DNA of 64,000 nt from Palsa-601 sp963801185 (GTDB taxonomy: Bacteria > Actinomycetota > Acidimicrobiia > Acidimicrobiales > Bog-793), in contig CAWDDW010000003.1 of the NCBI GenBank assembly GCA_963801185.1, positions 1,426,001 to 1,490,000 of the forward strand, written 5' to 3'. Positions 34,542 to 45,117 of this stretch are shown here, piece by piece (the stretch's first letter is position 1; every line of letters begins with the position of its first letter). The notes beneath the pieces are model-generated. The model was not told the DNA's origin. It did no database searches and saw only the letters and a list, made by a program, of their open reading frames with translations. A program made the position numbers and the translations under genes.

Positions 34542-35531
34542 TCATTCGAGTAATGAGAGGATCTCCGCCAGTTCCGTGACGGTGCCCTCTACCCGGTCGC
34601 GGTGGCCGTGTCGGGCTGCCTCGACCCGCTCGGCGACGAGGTGCCGCCCGCGGTACAGCTGCAGACGCCACTCGACCTCCGCTCCTGTGGGCCGGCCGCC
34701 GTAGGCAAGCCAGAAGGCGTCGCGCTCGGCGGGCAACGGTCGGGCGTCGGCTCTGTAGATTGCCCAGTCGGCGAGCGGGTCTCCCCACCACGCCCGCTCG
34801 CTGTCGAGGACGCCCACGACCGACGGCTGTTCTGCCAGGCGATCGAGCAGCACGTTGGCGGTCCAAAGGTCCCCGTGCAACAAGCGGGACTGGTCAACTC
34901 GGTCGAGGCGGTCACGGTGGTGTTCGACGAGGGCGGCTAGTCGAGCCACGTCGTCGCCGGGCAGAGACAGGTCGCCCAGGTCGGCGATGCTGTCGGTCAG
35001 TGACCGTTGCAGGGCGTCGCTCCAGCGGGCGTCGGCTGGGCCGGCCAGCGGGCCCCACACTTCGCCGGTCACGTCATGCACCCGGCGGTTGATGGCGCCC
35101 AGTTGCGCAAAGAAGCCCGGCCAGAGTTCCCGGTCGTAACTCGGCAGCTTCTCGGGGGCGGCAACGCCGGCAACCAAGCTCTGCACGAGGTAGTCACGGC
35201 CGACGACTTGGTGGGTGAAGTCTGCGCCGAGCATCCGCGGCACCAAGGGTGCAAGCTCGGACAGCCACGCAGCTGCGGTGTACTCACTGCGCAGCCAATG
35301 CCGTTCCGATCGCAGCTGCCGCTCGGGTCGGGGCGCCACCCGGAGCACGACAGTCGAACCGTGCGCGAGCTCGACACGGAATGTGGTGTTGTAGCTGCCC
35401 CAGCTGAGCTCGACGGCCGAGCGCACCCCGGTGGACTCCCCGAGCACTCTCCGGCACATAGCCACTACCTCGGAGGCCCCAACCGGCTCCTGAAAGGCGC
35501 CGCCTGGCCGGGCAACCGGTCGAAACTCCAC
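34542..35531 (-). CDS. Aminoglycoside phosphotransferase (APH)-family kinase
   Basis: A 329-residue APH/ChoK-fold protein. The catalytic loop is LLHGDLWTANVLLD (about 216), and the metal-binding aspartate is in VLDSERAWWGDPLADWA (about 240). N-terminal strands contain SWGSYNTTFRVEL and VVLRVAPRPE. Family members phosphorylate aminoglycosides, homoserine, fructosamine or other small molecules; the sequence alone does not specify. It is a single gene on the minus strand. Confidence 0.82.
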   Translation of the reverse strand: MEFRPVARPGGAFQEPVGASEVVAMCRRVLGESTGVRSAVELSWGSYNTTFRVELAHGSTVVLRVAPRPERQLRSERHWLRSEYTAAAWLSELAPLVPRMLGADFTHQVVGRDYLVQSLVAGVAAPEKLPSYDRELWPGFFAQLGAINRRVHDVTGEVWGPLAGPADARWSDALQRSLTDSIADLGDLSLPGDDVARLAALVEHHRDRLDRVDQSRLLHGDLWTANVLLDRLAEQPSVVGVLDSERAWWGDPLADWAIYRADARPLPAERDAFWLAYGGRPTGAEVEWRLQLYRGRHLVAERVEAARHGHRDRVEGTVTELAEILSLLE

Positions 35532-35727
35532 CCGTAAACACTAGTCTCCGGTTCGCTTGCCGCCTCTTGCGCGCTGTCGGGGCCTTCAGGCTTGGCGGGC
35601 TCAACCGGGCAGTTGAGCGGCGCGGGTGCCCCGCGTCCGTTAAGTCTCTGTTAGGGCCGATTCCTTATAACTTGTCTTGAGGATCGCCGCGTAGGGCGCT
35701 GATCGGTCGACAGAAAATTGGCGCGAG

Positions 35728-36309
35728 ATGAGGAATGACCTTGTCGACATCGAGGCTGGCGTCGCATCAACGCGACCTTGGAGGGCGGGGTGGCGTTCGA
35801 GTGTCCTCGTGGGCGTTGCCCTCCTCGCGGCGGCATGTAGCAGTTCGGCCTCGCCCGGCGTCGCCAACCTCGGCTCGTCGCCGTCGGCCACGACAGCGTC
35901 TGGCGGGATCGCCGGCAACAGCGGGTCTTCGACGCTGACTGCCGCTCAGCTGCAGTCTCTGACCAAGTTCGCCGAGTGCGTTCGCAAGCACGGGCTGCCG
36001 AAGTTCCCCGATCCTCCCTACTCGAACGGCGAGCTGAACTCGATGGGGTTCAAGAAGTACTCACCGCAGATGGAGGCCGCTACGAAGGCGTGCCACGCGG
36101 ATGCGCTCGCCGCCGGCGTCGTCCTGACCCCGGCCGAGATCCAGAAGCACCTCGAGCAGCTGCTCGCGCTCGACCGGTGCATGCGCAGGCACGGTGTGCC
36201 TACGCCGGATCCGAGTCCACAGGGCGTCCAGGCCTCCCCGATAGGACTCGACTGGAACTCACCGCAGGTCCAGGCAGCCGAGAAGGCCTGTGACTATCTC
36301 AATCCGTGA
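35728..36309 (+). CDS. Secreted lipoprotein with two Cys-containing repeats
   Basis: A 193-residue product with a TM-like signal (SVLVGVALLAAACSSS), whose lipobox LAAAC would give a lipid-anchored Cys near residue 36. After a Ser/Thr/Gly-rich linker come two related units. The first contains ECVRKHGLPKFPDP and QMEAATKAC. The second contains RCMRRHGVPTPDP and QVQAAEKAC. Each has a Cys at both ends and could be disulfide-bonded. Similar proteins are found in actinobacteria without assigned function. Confidence 0.75.
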   Translation: MRNDLVDIEAGVASTRPWRAGWRSSVLVGVALLAAACSSSASPGVANLGSSPSATTASGGIAGNSGSSTLTAAQLQSLTKFAECVRKHGLPKFPDPPYSNGELNSMGFKKYSPQMEAATKACHADALAAGVVLTPAEIQKHLEQLLALDRCMRRHGVPTPDPSPQGVQASPIGLDWNSPQVQAAEKACDYLNP

Positions 36310-36512
36310 CGCCAGGGCGTGTCTCCCAGGGGTGGTCGGGCCTGTACCCCCTTCTGCTCGTATCCCAGGCAACCGGGTCCCCTTCTCGTTGACATCACAG
36401 GCGCGCCCACCTAGGTTCCGCCAAGCGCTGAACTCCCGAAGTGCTGAGGCTCGTGAAGTCATCGGGCCAATCGGGCCTCTGACCAGCGCCCGATCCAGCA
36501 CTCCGCCGTCGC
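36310..36512 (+). other. Intergenic region upstream of the rpsL promoter
   Basis: No gene or RNA was recognised here. The stretch between the lipoprotein stop and the rpsL -10 element contains only short, unsupported reading frames. Confidence 0.4.
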
Positions 36513-36521
36513 TGGTATAGT
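36513..36521 (+). promoter_or_regulatory. Extended -10 promoter for the str operon
   Basis: TGGTATAGT provides the TGn extension plus a strong TATAGT hexamer, about 75 bases before the rpsL start. No good -35 is seen, as is usual for extended -10 promoters. The same TATAGT hexamer recurs upstream of rplC. Confidence 0.6.
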
Positions 36522-36593
36522 CATCAGGCCGTGTTGGCGCGTCAGTGGCGCGCGCGTGCGGCAACGAGGAAGTCCCGTTTCGAGAGGTTGCGC

Positions 36594-36965
36594 GTGCCCA
36601 CAATCGCCCAGCTCGTCCGTAGCGGACGGGAGACCAAGCGGTCGAAGACGAAGACGCCGGCGCTGAAGGGCGCCCCGCAGCGCCGCGGCGTATGCACGCG
36701 CGTCTACACGACCACGCCGAAGAAGCCGAACTCGGCGCTCCGCAAGGTGGCACGAGTCCGCTTGACGAGCGGGCACGAGATCACGGCGTACATCCCCGGC
36801 GTCGGTCACAACCTCCAGGAGCACTCGATCGTGCTGGTGAGAGGCGGTCGTGTGAAAGACCTTCCGGGCGTCCGGTACAAGATCGTGCGCGGAACCCTCG
36901 ACACCTCCGGTGTGCGGGACCGCGCCCAGGCACGCAGCCGCTACGGCGCGAAGAAGGAAGGCTGA
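36594..36965 (+). CDS. rpsL: 30S ribosomal protein S12
   Basis: A 123-residue S12 of the decoding centre. It begins MPTIAQLVRSGRETKRSKTK. The streptomycin-site lysines are wild type in TTTPKKPNSALRKV and GGRVKDLPGVRY. The GTG start is chosen because it gives the canonical N-terminus and follows AGAGG. Reading frames starting further upstream overlap the promoter. Confidence 0.97.
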   Translation: MPTIAQLVRSGRETKRSKTKTPALKGAPQRRGVCTRVYTTTPKKPNSALRKVARVRLTSGHEITAYIPGVGHNLQEHSIVLVRGGRVKDLPGVRYKIVRGTLDTSGVRDRAQARSRYGAKKEG

Positions 36966-36966
36966 G

Positions 36967-37438
36967 GTGCCCCGCAACGGCCCACCGGCTCGGCGGGACC
37001 TCGTTCCCGACCCGGTCTACCGGTCCGTCATCGTCACGCAGCTCGTGAACAAGATCCTCTCGCGCGGCAAGCGCTCGCTCGCCGAGCGGGTGGTCTACGA
37101 GGCGCTCGAGATCGTGCGCGAGAAGACCGGGGCAGAGCCGATCGCCACCTTGAAGCGCGCACTCGACAATGCCCGCCCGGAAGCTCGAGGTGAAGAGCCG
37201 CCGGGTCGGAGGAGCGACCTACCAGGTCCCCGTCGAGGTGCGCCGCGAGCGTGCGACCACGTTGTCCATCCGCTGGCTTGTGACATATGCGCGCCAGCGC
37301 AGGGAGCGGACGATGGCGCAGAAGCTCGCGAACGAGATACTTGACGCCTCGAACGGGCTCGGCGCCGCTGTCAAGCGTCGGGAGGATATGCACAAGATGG
37401 CGGAGTCGAACAAGGCGTTTGCTCACTACCGCTGGTGA
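36967..37438 (+). CDS. rpsG: 30S ribosomal protein S7 (one +1 frame break)
   Basis: S7 nucleates the 30S head. The N-terminal part reads VPRNGPPARRDLVPDPVYRS and the C-terminal part reads LEVKSRRVGGATYQVPVEVR to HKMAESNKAFAHYRW. They are in different frames. The break is GAAGCTC at 37180-37186. Without the extra A the junction is LDNARPELEVKSRRVGG, and the protein is 156 residues, the standard length. The GTG start is one base after the rpsL stop. Confidence 0.96.
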
Positions 37439-37670
37439 CGACACCGTCTTGACGGTCGGCCCGGCTGGGAATGTGGCCAGCTGACCAGGCGTTGTCCCTT
37501 GTGGCGGTGGCGGGTGCCTCCTGGCGACTCCGTAGCGTCGTCAGTCGAGCGGCGCTCGAGGCGAATCCATCCATAGCGTCGCCCGTTGCTCGCGGACGCG
37601 CCGTGCGTGACGAGAGCGATAACAACTAAAGGTCCGACAGCCGGACTGAAAGAGATTCAGAGACAGACAG

Positions 37671-39761
<2,091 letters not shown>

Positions 39762-39830
39762 CTCACCACCCGGTGAGCACCGGAGGCAACTGATCGACAA
39801 CTGATCGGCAAGCAATAAGTCAGAGACGAC

Positions 39831-39851
39831 GCGGCGCCAAGGGGGCGCCGC
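39831..39851 (+). promoter_or_regulatory. Small hairpin in the fusA-tuf spacer
   Basis: GCGGCGCC pairs with GGCGCCGC around a 5-base loop, 32 bases upstream of the tuf ATG. It may modulate tuf expression relative to fusA or mark an RNA processing site. That role is an inference. Confidence 0.4.
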
Positions 39852-39882
39852 CCAGACAACAAAAACGGAGCGGTCGGCACCA

Positions 39883-41070
39883 ATGGCCAAGAAGAAGTTC
39901 GAGCGGAACAAGCCGCATGTCAATATCGGCACGATGGGTCACATCGACCACGGGAAGACGACGCTGACCGCGGCCATCACGAAGGTCCTTCACGACCACA
40001 ACCCCTCGGTCGCCTTCACGGCGTTCGACGAGATCGACAAGGCGCCCGAGGAGAAGGCCCGCGGCATAACCATCTCCATCGCCCACGTCGAGTACGAGAC
40101 CGACAAGCGCCACTACGCGCACGTCGACATGCCAGGTCACGCCGACTACATCAAGAACATGATCACCGGTGCAGCCCAGGTCGACGGCGCGATCCTCGTG
40201 GTGTCAGCGGCTGACGGCCCGATGCCGCAGACGCGTGAGCACGTGCTGCTTGCTCGTCAGGTCGGCGTGCCTTCCATCGTGGTCGCCCTCAACAAGGCGG
40301 ACATGGTCGACGACGAGGAGCTGCTCGACCTCGTGGAGCTGGAGGTCCGTGAGCTGCTGAATGAGTACGACTTCCCAGGTGACGACACGCCTGTGATCCG
40401 CGTCAGCGCCCTCAAGGCGCTCGAGGGCGACCCGGAGGCCTCTGAGGGCATCCTGAAGCTCATGGAGGCCGTGGACGACTACATCCCCGAGCCGCTCCGT
40501 GAGATCGACAAGCCGTTCCTCATGTCTGTCGAGGACGTCATGACCATCACAGGGCGCGGCACTGTCGTTACCGGGCGTGTGGAACAGGGTGTCCTGAAGG
40601 TCGGCGAAGAAGTCGAGATCGTGGGGCTCCGCCCGACCCAGAAGACGGTCTGCACCGGCGTCGAGATGTTCCGCAAGCTGCTCGACCAGGCCCAGGCGGG
40701 CGACAACATTGGTGCCCTTCTCCGTGGGACGAAGAAGGAAGACGTCGAGCGTGGCCAGGTCCTCTGCAAGCCGGGCTCGATCACGCCTCACAGCAACTTC
40801 GAGTCGAACGTCTACGTTCTCACGAAGGAAGAAGGTGGCCGGCACAAGCCGTTCTTCTCCAACTACCGGCCCCAGTTCTACTTCCGGACGACCGACGTCA
40901 CCGGGACGATCGAGTTGGCCGAGGGCACCGAGATGGTCATGCCCGGCGACAACACGACCATGACGGTCGACCTGCAAAAGCCGATCGCCATGGACGAGGG
41001 TCTGCGATTCGCAATCCGGGAAGGTGGCCGCACCGTCGGCGCCGGCCGGGTCACGAAGATCCTCAAGTAG
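39883..41070 (+). CDS. tuf: Elongation factor Tu
   Basis: A 395-residue EF-Tu. G motifs are GHIDHGKTT (about 20), DMPGHADYIKNM (about 81) and NKADMVDDEE (about 137). C-terminal segments such as KPFFSNYRPQFYFRTTDVTG are intact. It delivers aminoacyl-tRNA to the ribosome. Only 13 bases separate it from rpsJ, so the two are co-transcribed. Confidence 0.97.
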   Translation: MAKKKFERNKPHVNIGTMGHIDHGKTTLTAAITKVLHDHNPSVAFTAFDEIDKAPEEKARGITISIAHVEYETDKRHYAHVDMPGHADYIKNMITGAAQVDGAILVVSAADGPMPQTREHVLLARQVGVPSIVVALNKADMVDDEELLDLVELEVRELLNEYDFPGDDTPVIRVSALKALEGDPEASEGILKLMEAVDDYIPEPLREIDKPFLMSVEDVMTITGRGTVVTGRVEQGVLKVGEEVEIVGLRPTQKTVCTGVEMFRKLLDQAQAGDNIGALLRGTKKEDVERGQVLCKPGSITPHSNFESNVYVLTKEEGGRHKPFFSNYRPQFYFRTTDVTGTIELAEGTEMVMPGDNTTMTVDLQKPIAMDEGLRFAIREGGRTVGAGRVTKILK

Positions 41071-41083
41071 CCGGCTGAGACTG

Positions 41084-41398
41084 ATGGCAGCTCAAAGGAT
41101 CCGGATCCGGCTCAAGGCCTACGACCACGAGATCATCGACCAGTCGACGAAGAAGATCGTCGAGACCGTGCTCCGCACTCAGGCGAAGATCCGTGGGCCA
41201 GTGCCTCTCCCGACGGAGAAACACCGGTACACCGTGATCCGCTCCCCGCACAAGTACAAGGACAGCCGGGAGCACTTCGAGATGCGCATCCACAAGCGCC
41301 TCGTGGACATCGTCGAGCACTCGCCGAAGACGGTCGACTCGCTCCAGCGGCTCGACCTCCCGGCGGGCGTAGACATCGAGATCAAGATCACGACCTGA
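41084..41398 (+). CDS. rpsJ: 30S ribosomal protein S10
   Basis: A 104-residue S10, also the NusB partner in antitermination. It contains RIRIRLKAYDHEIIDQSTKK and GPVPLPTEKHRYTVIRSPH. It normally heads the S10 operon. Here it is the last gene of the str operon, followed by an 18-bp hairpin and a gap before rplC. Confidence 0.97.
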   Translation: MAAQRIRIRLKAYDHEIIDQSTKKIVETVLRTQAKIRGPVPLPTEKHRYTVIRSPHKYKDSREHFEMRIHKRLVDIVEHSPKTVDSLQRLDLPAGVDIEIKITT

Positions 41399-41422
41399 AA
41401 GGCCGAAGACGATATTGGGGGG

Positions 41423-41462
41423 CGGCGCCCGCTCCTCGCGTTCGCGCGAGGAGCGGGCGCCG
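41423..41462 (+). terminator. Strong terminator hairpin after rpsJ
   Basis: A perfect 18-bp GC-rich stem (41423-41440 with 41445-41462) is capped by a TTCG tetraloop and starts 25 bases after the rpsJ stop. No T-tract follows. It would separate the str operon from the rplC operon. Confidence 0.8.
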
Positions 41463-41541
41463 TATCGCGTCCTGGTCCGGTTTGCGCAGCGCGGGTACGA
41501 TCAGGTGCGACGTCATCCGCGGCACAGGGGGCAAGACGGGC

Positions 41542-41778
41542 ATGGGGGATCTTCCCAACGGCCGACCAGATCGAGGCGAGATGCTGGGCGAGATCATCGA
41601 CTTTCCTGGCAGCGCGGGGCGGCGTTCGCGCAGGCTGAGGCGGTGGTTCGGGGCCCGAAGGCTCAGCCTCTCGTCTCGGATGAGGTCGCGATCGGAGCTG
41701 CGGGGTGCACCGCTGCGTATCTATACACCGGGCGAACCTCCGCCCGGGCGCCAAGCTAGCGCCTCCCGGCAGCTCTGA
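41542..41778 (+). CDS. Possible small basic protein, 78 residues (doubtful)
   Basis: ATG 41542 opens a frame encoding MGDLPNGRPDRGEMLGEII and an Arg/Ser-rich remainder (RRSRRLRRWFGARRLS). I recognise no family, no clear ribosome-binding site and no membrane segment. It lies in the gap between rpsJ and rplC and may be fortuitous in high-GC sequence. Confidence 0.25.
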   Translation: MGDLPNGRPDRGEMLGEIIDFPGSAGRRSRRLRRWFGARRLSLSSRMRSRSELRGAPLRIYTPGEPPPGRQASASRQL

Positions 41779-41827
41779 GTCTCGCCGTCTGGCGTGGCCC
41801 TGGCCTCGGCGGACTCCGTTTTCCCTG

Positions 41828-41856
41828 TTGGGGGAGCACAACGCACCTGATATAGT
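41828..41856 (+). promoter_or_regulatory. Promoter of the rplC (S10-spc-alpha) operon
   Basis: TTGGGG (41828-41833) and TATAGT (41851-41856) are 17 bases apart. The -10 matches the one before rpsL. Transcription would begin about 250 bases before rplC, leaving a structured leader. Confidence 0.65.
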
Positions 41857-41956
41857 CTCTCTTCCGTTGGGCGTGATGCCCAGCAGAGTTTTACGACGAC
41901 GTCCGGGAGCGCCCCGGGGCCTCGGCCCAGGGGGACCTTCCGGCAAACCGAGAATG

Positions 41957-41985
41957 CGCTCCGCTCCGGTTCGCCGGGCGGAGCG
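41957..41985 (+). promoter_or_regulatory. Leader hairpin upstream of rplC
   Basis: An 8-bp outer stem (CGCTCCGC with GCGGAGCG) encloses a 4-bp inner stem CCGG/CCGG with a TTCG loop and a single bulged base. It lies in the otherwise non-coding leader 41857-42112. A ribosomal-protein autoregulatory or attenuation element is possible but unproven. Confidence 0.45.
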
Positions 41986-42112
41986 TCCTCACGAGATGGG
42001 GCGGTTTTCCGCCTGGGTCGCTGCGTAGCGTTCGCCGGTCCGCCGGTTCATGCTGCGTGTCGCCCGGGTGGGCGGCGCCAAAGCGACGTAGAGAACGAGG
42101 ACGGCACACGAG

Positions 42113-42754
42113 ATGGCCACGAAGGCGATCGTCGGCGAGAAGGTCGGGATGACCCAGGTCTGGGACGAAGAGCAGCGCGTCGTGCCCGTGACCGTCGTCA
42201 AGGTCGCGCCGGTACGCGTCGTCAGGGTGAAGACACCGGAGGCCGAGGGTTACTCGGCGCTCCAGGTCACCTACGGCGTGAGGCGTGCCTCTCTGCTCAA
42301 CAAGCCGGAGACCGGCCACTTCGAGAAGGCCGGTGTGGAGCCGGGCCGCCGCCTCGTCGAGCTGCGGCTAGAGGACACGAGCGGCTACGAGGTCGGCCAG
42401 GAAATCGATGCCGGCATCCTCGAGGCGGGCGAGAAGATCGACGTGACGGCAATCTCGAAGGGCAAGGGCTTCGCCGGCGGCATGAAGCGCCACAACTTCA
42501 AGGGCCAGGGCGGGGCGCACGGAAACCACAAGAAGCACCGCGCGCCTGGCTCAATCGGCGCCTGCGCCACTCCCGCCCGCGTCTTCAAGGGCACCCGGAT
42601 GGCCGGCCGCATGGGAGCTGCCAGGGTCACGACTCTCAATCTCGAGGTCGTCGCCGCCGACCCCGAACGGGAGCTGATCCTCGTGAAGGGCGCCGTACCG
42701 GGTCCTCGAGGGGGCCTCGTCCTCATCCGCAACGCCGTGAAGGCGAGCAAGTAA
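42113..42754 (+). CDS. rplC: 50S ribosomal protein L3
   Basis: A 213-residue L3. It has the N-terminal AIVGEKVGMTQVWDEE, the rRNA-reaching loop segment GGMKRHNFKGQGGAHGNHK, and APGSIGACATPARVFKG. It is the first gene of this S10-type operon, with rpsJ located upstream behind a terminator. The stop overlaps the rplD ATG. Confidence 0.97.
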   Translation: MATKAIVGEKVGMTQVWDEEQRVVPVTVVKVAPVRVVRVKTPEAEGYSALQVTYGVRRASLLNKPETGHFEKAGVEPGRRLVELRLEDTSGYEVGQEIDAGILEAGEKIDVTAISKGKGFAGGMKRHNFKGQGGAHGNHKKHRAPGSIGACATPARVFKGTRMAGRMGAARVTTLNLEVVAADPERELILVKGAVPGPRGGLVLIRNAVKASK

Positions 42755-43686
42755 TGGCGACCCAGGCGATCGCCGAGCACGAAGAGCTGCAGACCGTGAC
42801 CGTTGACAGGAGAACGGATGCCGGCGACGTGCTCGGGACCGTCGAGCTCTCCTCCGAGATCTTCGGCCGCACTCCGAACGTGCCGCTCATGCACCAGGTC
42901 GTGACAGCCCAGCTGGCGGCGCGACGCTCGGGCACGCAGAGCACCAAGACCCGTGCGGAAGTCGCCGGTGGTGGTGCGAAGCCGTACAGGCAGAAAGGGA
43001 CCGGCCGGGCTCGACAGGGAACGATCCGTGCACCGCAGTTTGCAGGCGGCGGTGTAGCGCTCGGGCCGAAGCCGCGCAATTACGCGCAGCGCACTCCGCG
43101 CAAGATGACCCGACTGGCGCTCTTCTGCGCGCTCTCCGACCGGGCGGCAGAGGGCAGGTTGTGCCTCGTCGACAGCTGGTCGTTCGACGTGCCGAAGACC
43201 AAGGACGCCGTGAGGGCGCTCGATGCTCTCGGCCTCGAGGGCAGCATCCTCATCGTGATCGGGCCTGACGACGGGATAGCGGAGCGGTCGTTTGCAAACC
43301 TCCGCGATGTCGACCTCGTGGATGCAACGCAACTGACGGCCTACGACGTCCTCGTGAACGACTGGATCGTGTTCACGGACGCCACGCTGCCCGGCGAAGC
43401 GACACCGGTGGCCGACTCACCCACTGCGATCGCAGCCAAGGAAGCAGCTGCTTCGGCCACCCCTGAGGAGGACGACTCGTCGGTCTCGGCGGCCGGAGAA
43501 GACTCGTCTGACGAGGACGACTCGTCCTCTGACGCCGAGGAGTCAGCCGACGTCGCGGAAGCGGACGTCGACGAGGAGGAGGTCGACGTTCCCTCGCCGA
43601 TCGAGGACTCGGCCGACGAGAGCGCCGACGACAGCGAGAGCGACAGCGACGACGACGACAGCGACGACGAGGAGGACGCCAAGTGA
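42754..43686 (+). CDS. rplD: 50S ribosomal protein L4 with a long acidic tail
   Basis: L4 lines the exit tunnel. The core (about 1-212) contains TKTRAEVAGGGAKPYRQKGT, GRARQGTIRAPQFAGGG and KMTRLALFCALSDR. About 95 extra C-terminal residues are dominated by Asp, Glu, Ser and Ala, for example SDSDDDDSDDEEDAK at the very end. The tail has no match to L4 cores known to me. The gene overlaps rplC and rplW. Confidence 0.95.
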   Translation: MATQAIAEHEELQTVTVDRRTDAGDVLGTVELSSEIFGRTPNVPLMHQVVTAQLAARRSGTQSTKTRAEVAGGGAKPYRQKGTGRARQGTIRAPQFAGGGVALGPKPRNYAQRTPRKMTRLALFCALSDRAAEGRLCLVDSWSFDVPKTKDAVRALDALGLEGSILIVIGPDDGIAERSFANLRDVDLVDATQLTAYDVLVNDWIVFTDATLPGEATPVADSPTAIAAKEAAASATPEEDDSSVSAAGEDSSDEDDSSSDAEESADVAEADVDEEEVDVPSPIEDSADESADDSESDSDDDDSDDEEDAK

Positions 43687-43970
43687 GCGAACGACAGGTG
43701 TTGCTCCGGCCGGTCGTGTCCGAGAAGTCGTACGCCCTCATGGACGAGGGCACCTACGTCTTCATCGTCGACAAGTCGGCGAACAAGATCGAGATCCGCT
43801 CTGCGGTTGAGGACGCTTTCGGTGTCCGGGTCCAGAGCGTCAACACGCTGAACCGCAAGGGTAAGCGCAAGAGGCAGAGGCGGCTTGCGTCCTACGGGCA
43901 GCGTTCGGACACCAAGAGAGCGATCGTGCGCCTTGTCGGCGACGACCGTATCGAGCTCTTCGAGGCCTGA
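43683..43970 (+). CDS. rplW: 50S ribosomal protein L23
   Basis: A 95-residue L23 at the tunnel exit, docking site for trigger factor and SRP. It starts MSERQVLLRPVVSEKSYALM and contains VDKSANKIEIRSAVEDAFGV. GTG 43683 overlaps the rplD stop by four bases. Confidence 0.96.
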   Translation: MSERQVLLRPVVSEKSYALMDEGTYVFIVDKSANKIEIRSAVEDAFGVRVQSVNTLNRKGKRKRQRRLASYGQRSDTKRAIVRLVGDDRIELFEA

Positions 43971-43981
43971 GGACGACGACG

Positions 43982-44818
43982 ATGGCACTTCGCAAGCGCA
44001 AGCCCACTAGCCCAGGACGCCGGTTCCAGTCGGCGTCGGACTTCTCCGAGATCACGAAGGCCAAGCCCGAGCGCTCCCTCACGGTTTCCAAGCCGAGGAC
44101 CGGAGGACGCAACAGCTACGGCCGCAAGACGGCGCGCCACCGCGGCGGCGGCCACAAGCAGCAGTACCGGATCATCGACTTCAAGCGGGACAAGGACGGC
44201 GTGCCCGCCAAAGTCGCGGCAATCGAGTACGACCCGAACCGCAATGCCCGCATCGCCCTGCTCCACTACCTCGACGGCGAGAAGCGCTACATCCTCGCCC
44301 CATCACGTGTCGCGGTCGGCGACCTGCTCGAGTCGGGTCCCGGTGCCGACATCCGCCCGGGCAACGCGCTGCCGATGCGCTACATCCCGGTCGGCTCGGT
44401 CGTGCACAACGTCGAGATGCGTCCCGGCGGGGGCGGCAAGATGGCCCGCGGGGCCGGCATGAGCGTCCAGCTCGTAGCGAAGGAAGGCCAGTTCGCCACG
44501 CTGCGGCTTCCCTCGACCGAGATGCGCCGCGTCTCGATCGACTGCCGTGCGACCCTAGGTGAGGTCGGCAATGCCGAAGCCGAGCTGATCTCGATCGGCA
44601 AGGCCGGCCGCAACCGCTGGAAGGGCGTGCGCCCGCAGACCCGAGGCGTCGCCATGAACCCCGTCGACCACCCCCTCGGTGGTGGCGAGGGCAAGACGTC
44701 CGGCGGCCGCCACCCGGTCTCGCCATGGGGCCAGAAGGAAGGTCGAACCCGCCGACGCCACCGGCCGTCCGACCAGCTCATCGTCCGCCGCCGCCGCACC
44801 CGCGGCGCCCGTCGCTGA
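43982..44818 (+). CDS. rplB: 50S ribosomal protein L2
   Basis: A 278-residue L2 next to the peptidyl-transferase centre. Conserved segments are GRKTARHRGGGHKQQYRIID and GVAMNPVDHPLGGGEGKTSG, with the catalytic-centre histidine region intact. The C-terminal tail is Arg-rich. ATG follows rplW by 11 bases. Confidence 0.97.
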   Translation: MALRKRKPTSPGRRFQSASDFSEITKAKPERSLTVSKPRTGGRNSYGRKTARHRGGGHKQQYRIIDFKRDKDGVPAKVAAIEYDPNRNARIALLHYLDGEKRYILAPSRVAVGDLLESGPGADIRPGNALPMRYIPVGSVVHNVEMRPGGGGKMARGAGMSVQLVAKEGQFATLRLPSTEMRRVSIDCRATLGEVGNAEAELISIGKAGRNRWKGVRPQTRGVAMNPVDHPLGGGEGKTSGGRHPVSPWGQKEGRTRRRHRPSDQLIVRRRRTRGARR

Positions 44819-44836
44819 TCGGAGTCGAGGAGACTC

Positions 44837-45116
44837 ATGCCTCGCAGCCTGAAGAAGGGACCCTTCGTCGACGACCACCTTCTCAAGAAGGTCGACGACT
44901 TGAACTCGAAGAAACGAGAAGCGGGTCGTGAAGACCTGGTCCCGCCGATCCACGATCATCCCGGACATGGTCGGTCACACGATCGCGGTCCACGACGGGC
45001 GCAAGCACGTGCCCGTCTACATCACCGAGTCCATGGTCGGCCACAAGCTGGGCGAGTTCGCTCCTACGCGGACGTTCCGTTTCCACGCCGGCCAGGAACG
45101 CGCGGGGAGACGTTGA
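44837..45116 (+). CDS. rpsS: 30S ribosomal protein S19 (one +1 frame break)
   Basis: A 92-residue S19 when corrected. The N-terminus MPRSLKKGPFVDDHLLKKVD and the C-terminal part TWSRRSTIIPDMVGHTIAVH to RTFRFHAGQ are in different frames. The break lies around AAGAAACGAG (44909-44918). One A fewer reads NSKNEKRVVKTWSRRSTI, the family sequence. This site is next to GAG but not to GAGCTC. The stop is one base before rplV. Confidence 0.95.
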
Positions 45117-45117
45117 C

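Noticed and set aside
41179..41946. A 255-codon minus-strand frame across rpsJ and the spacer
   Set aside because: It crosses the conserved rpsJ gene and a terminator hairpin, is extremely Arg/Pro-rich, and matches no family I know.
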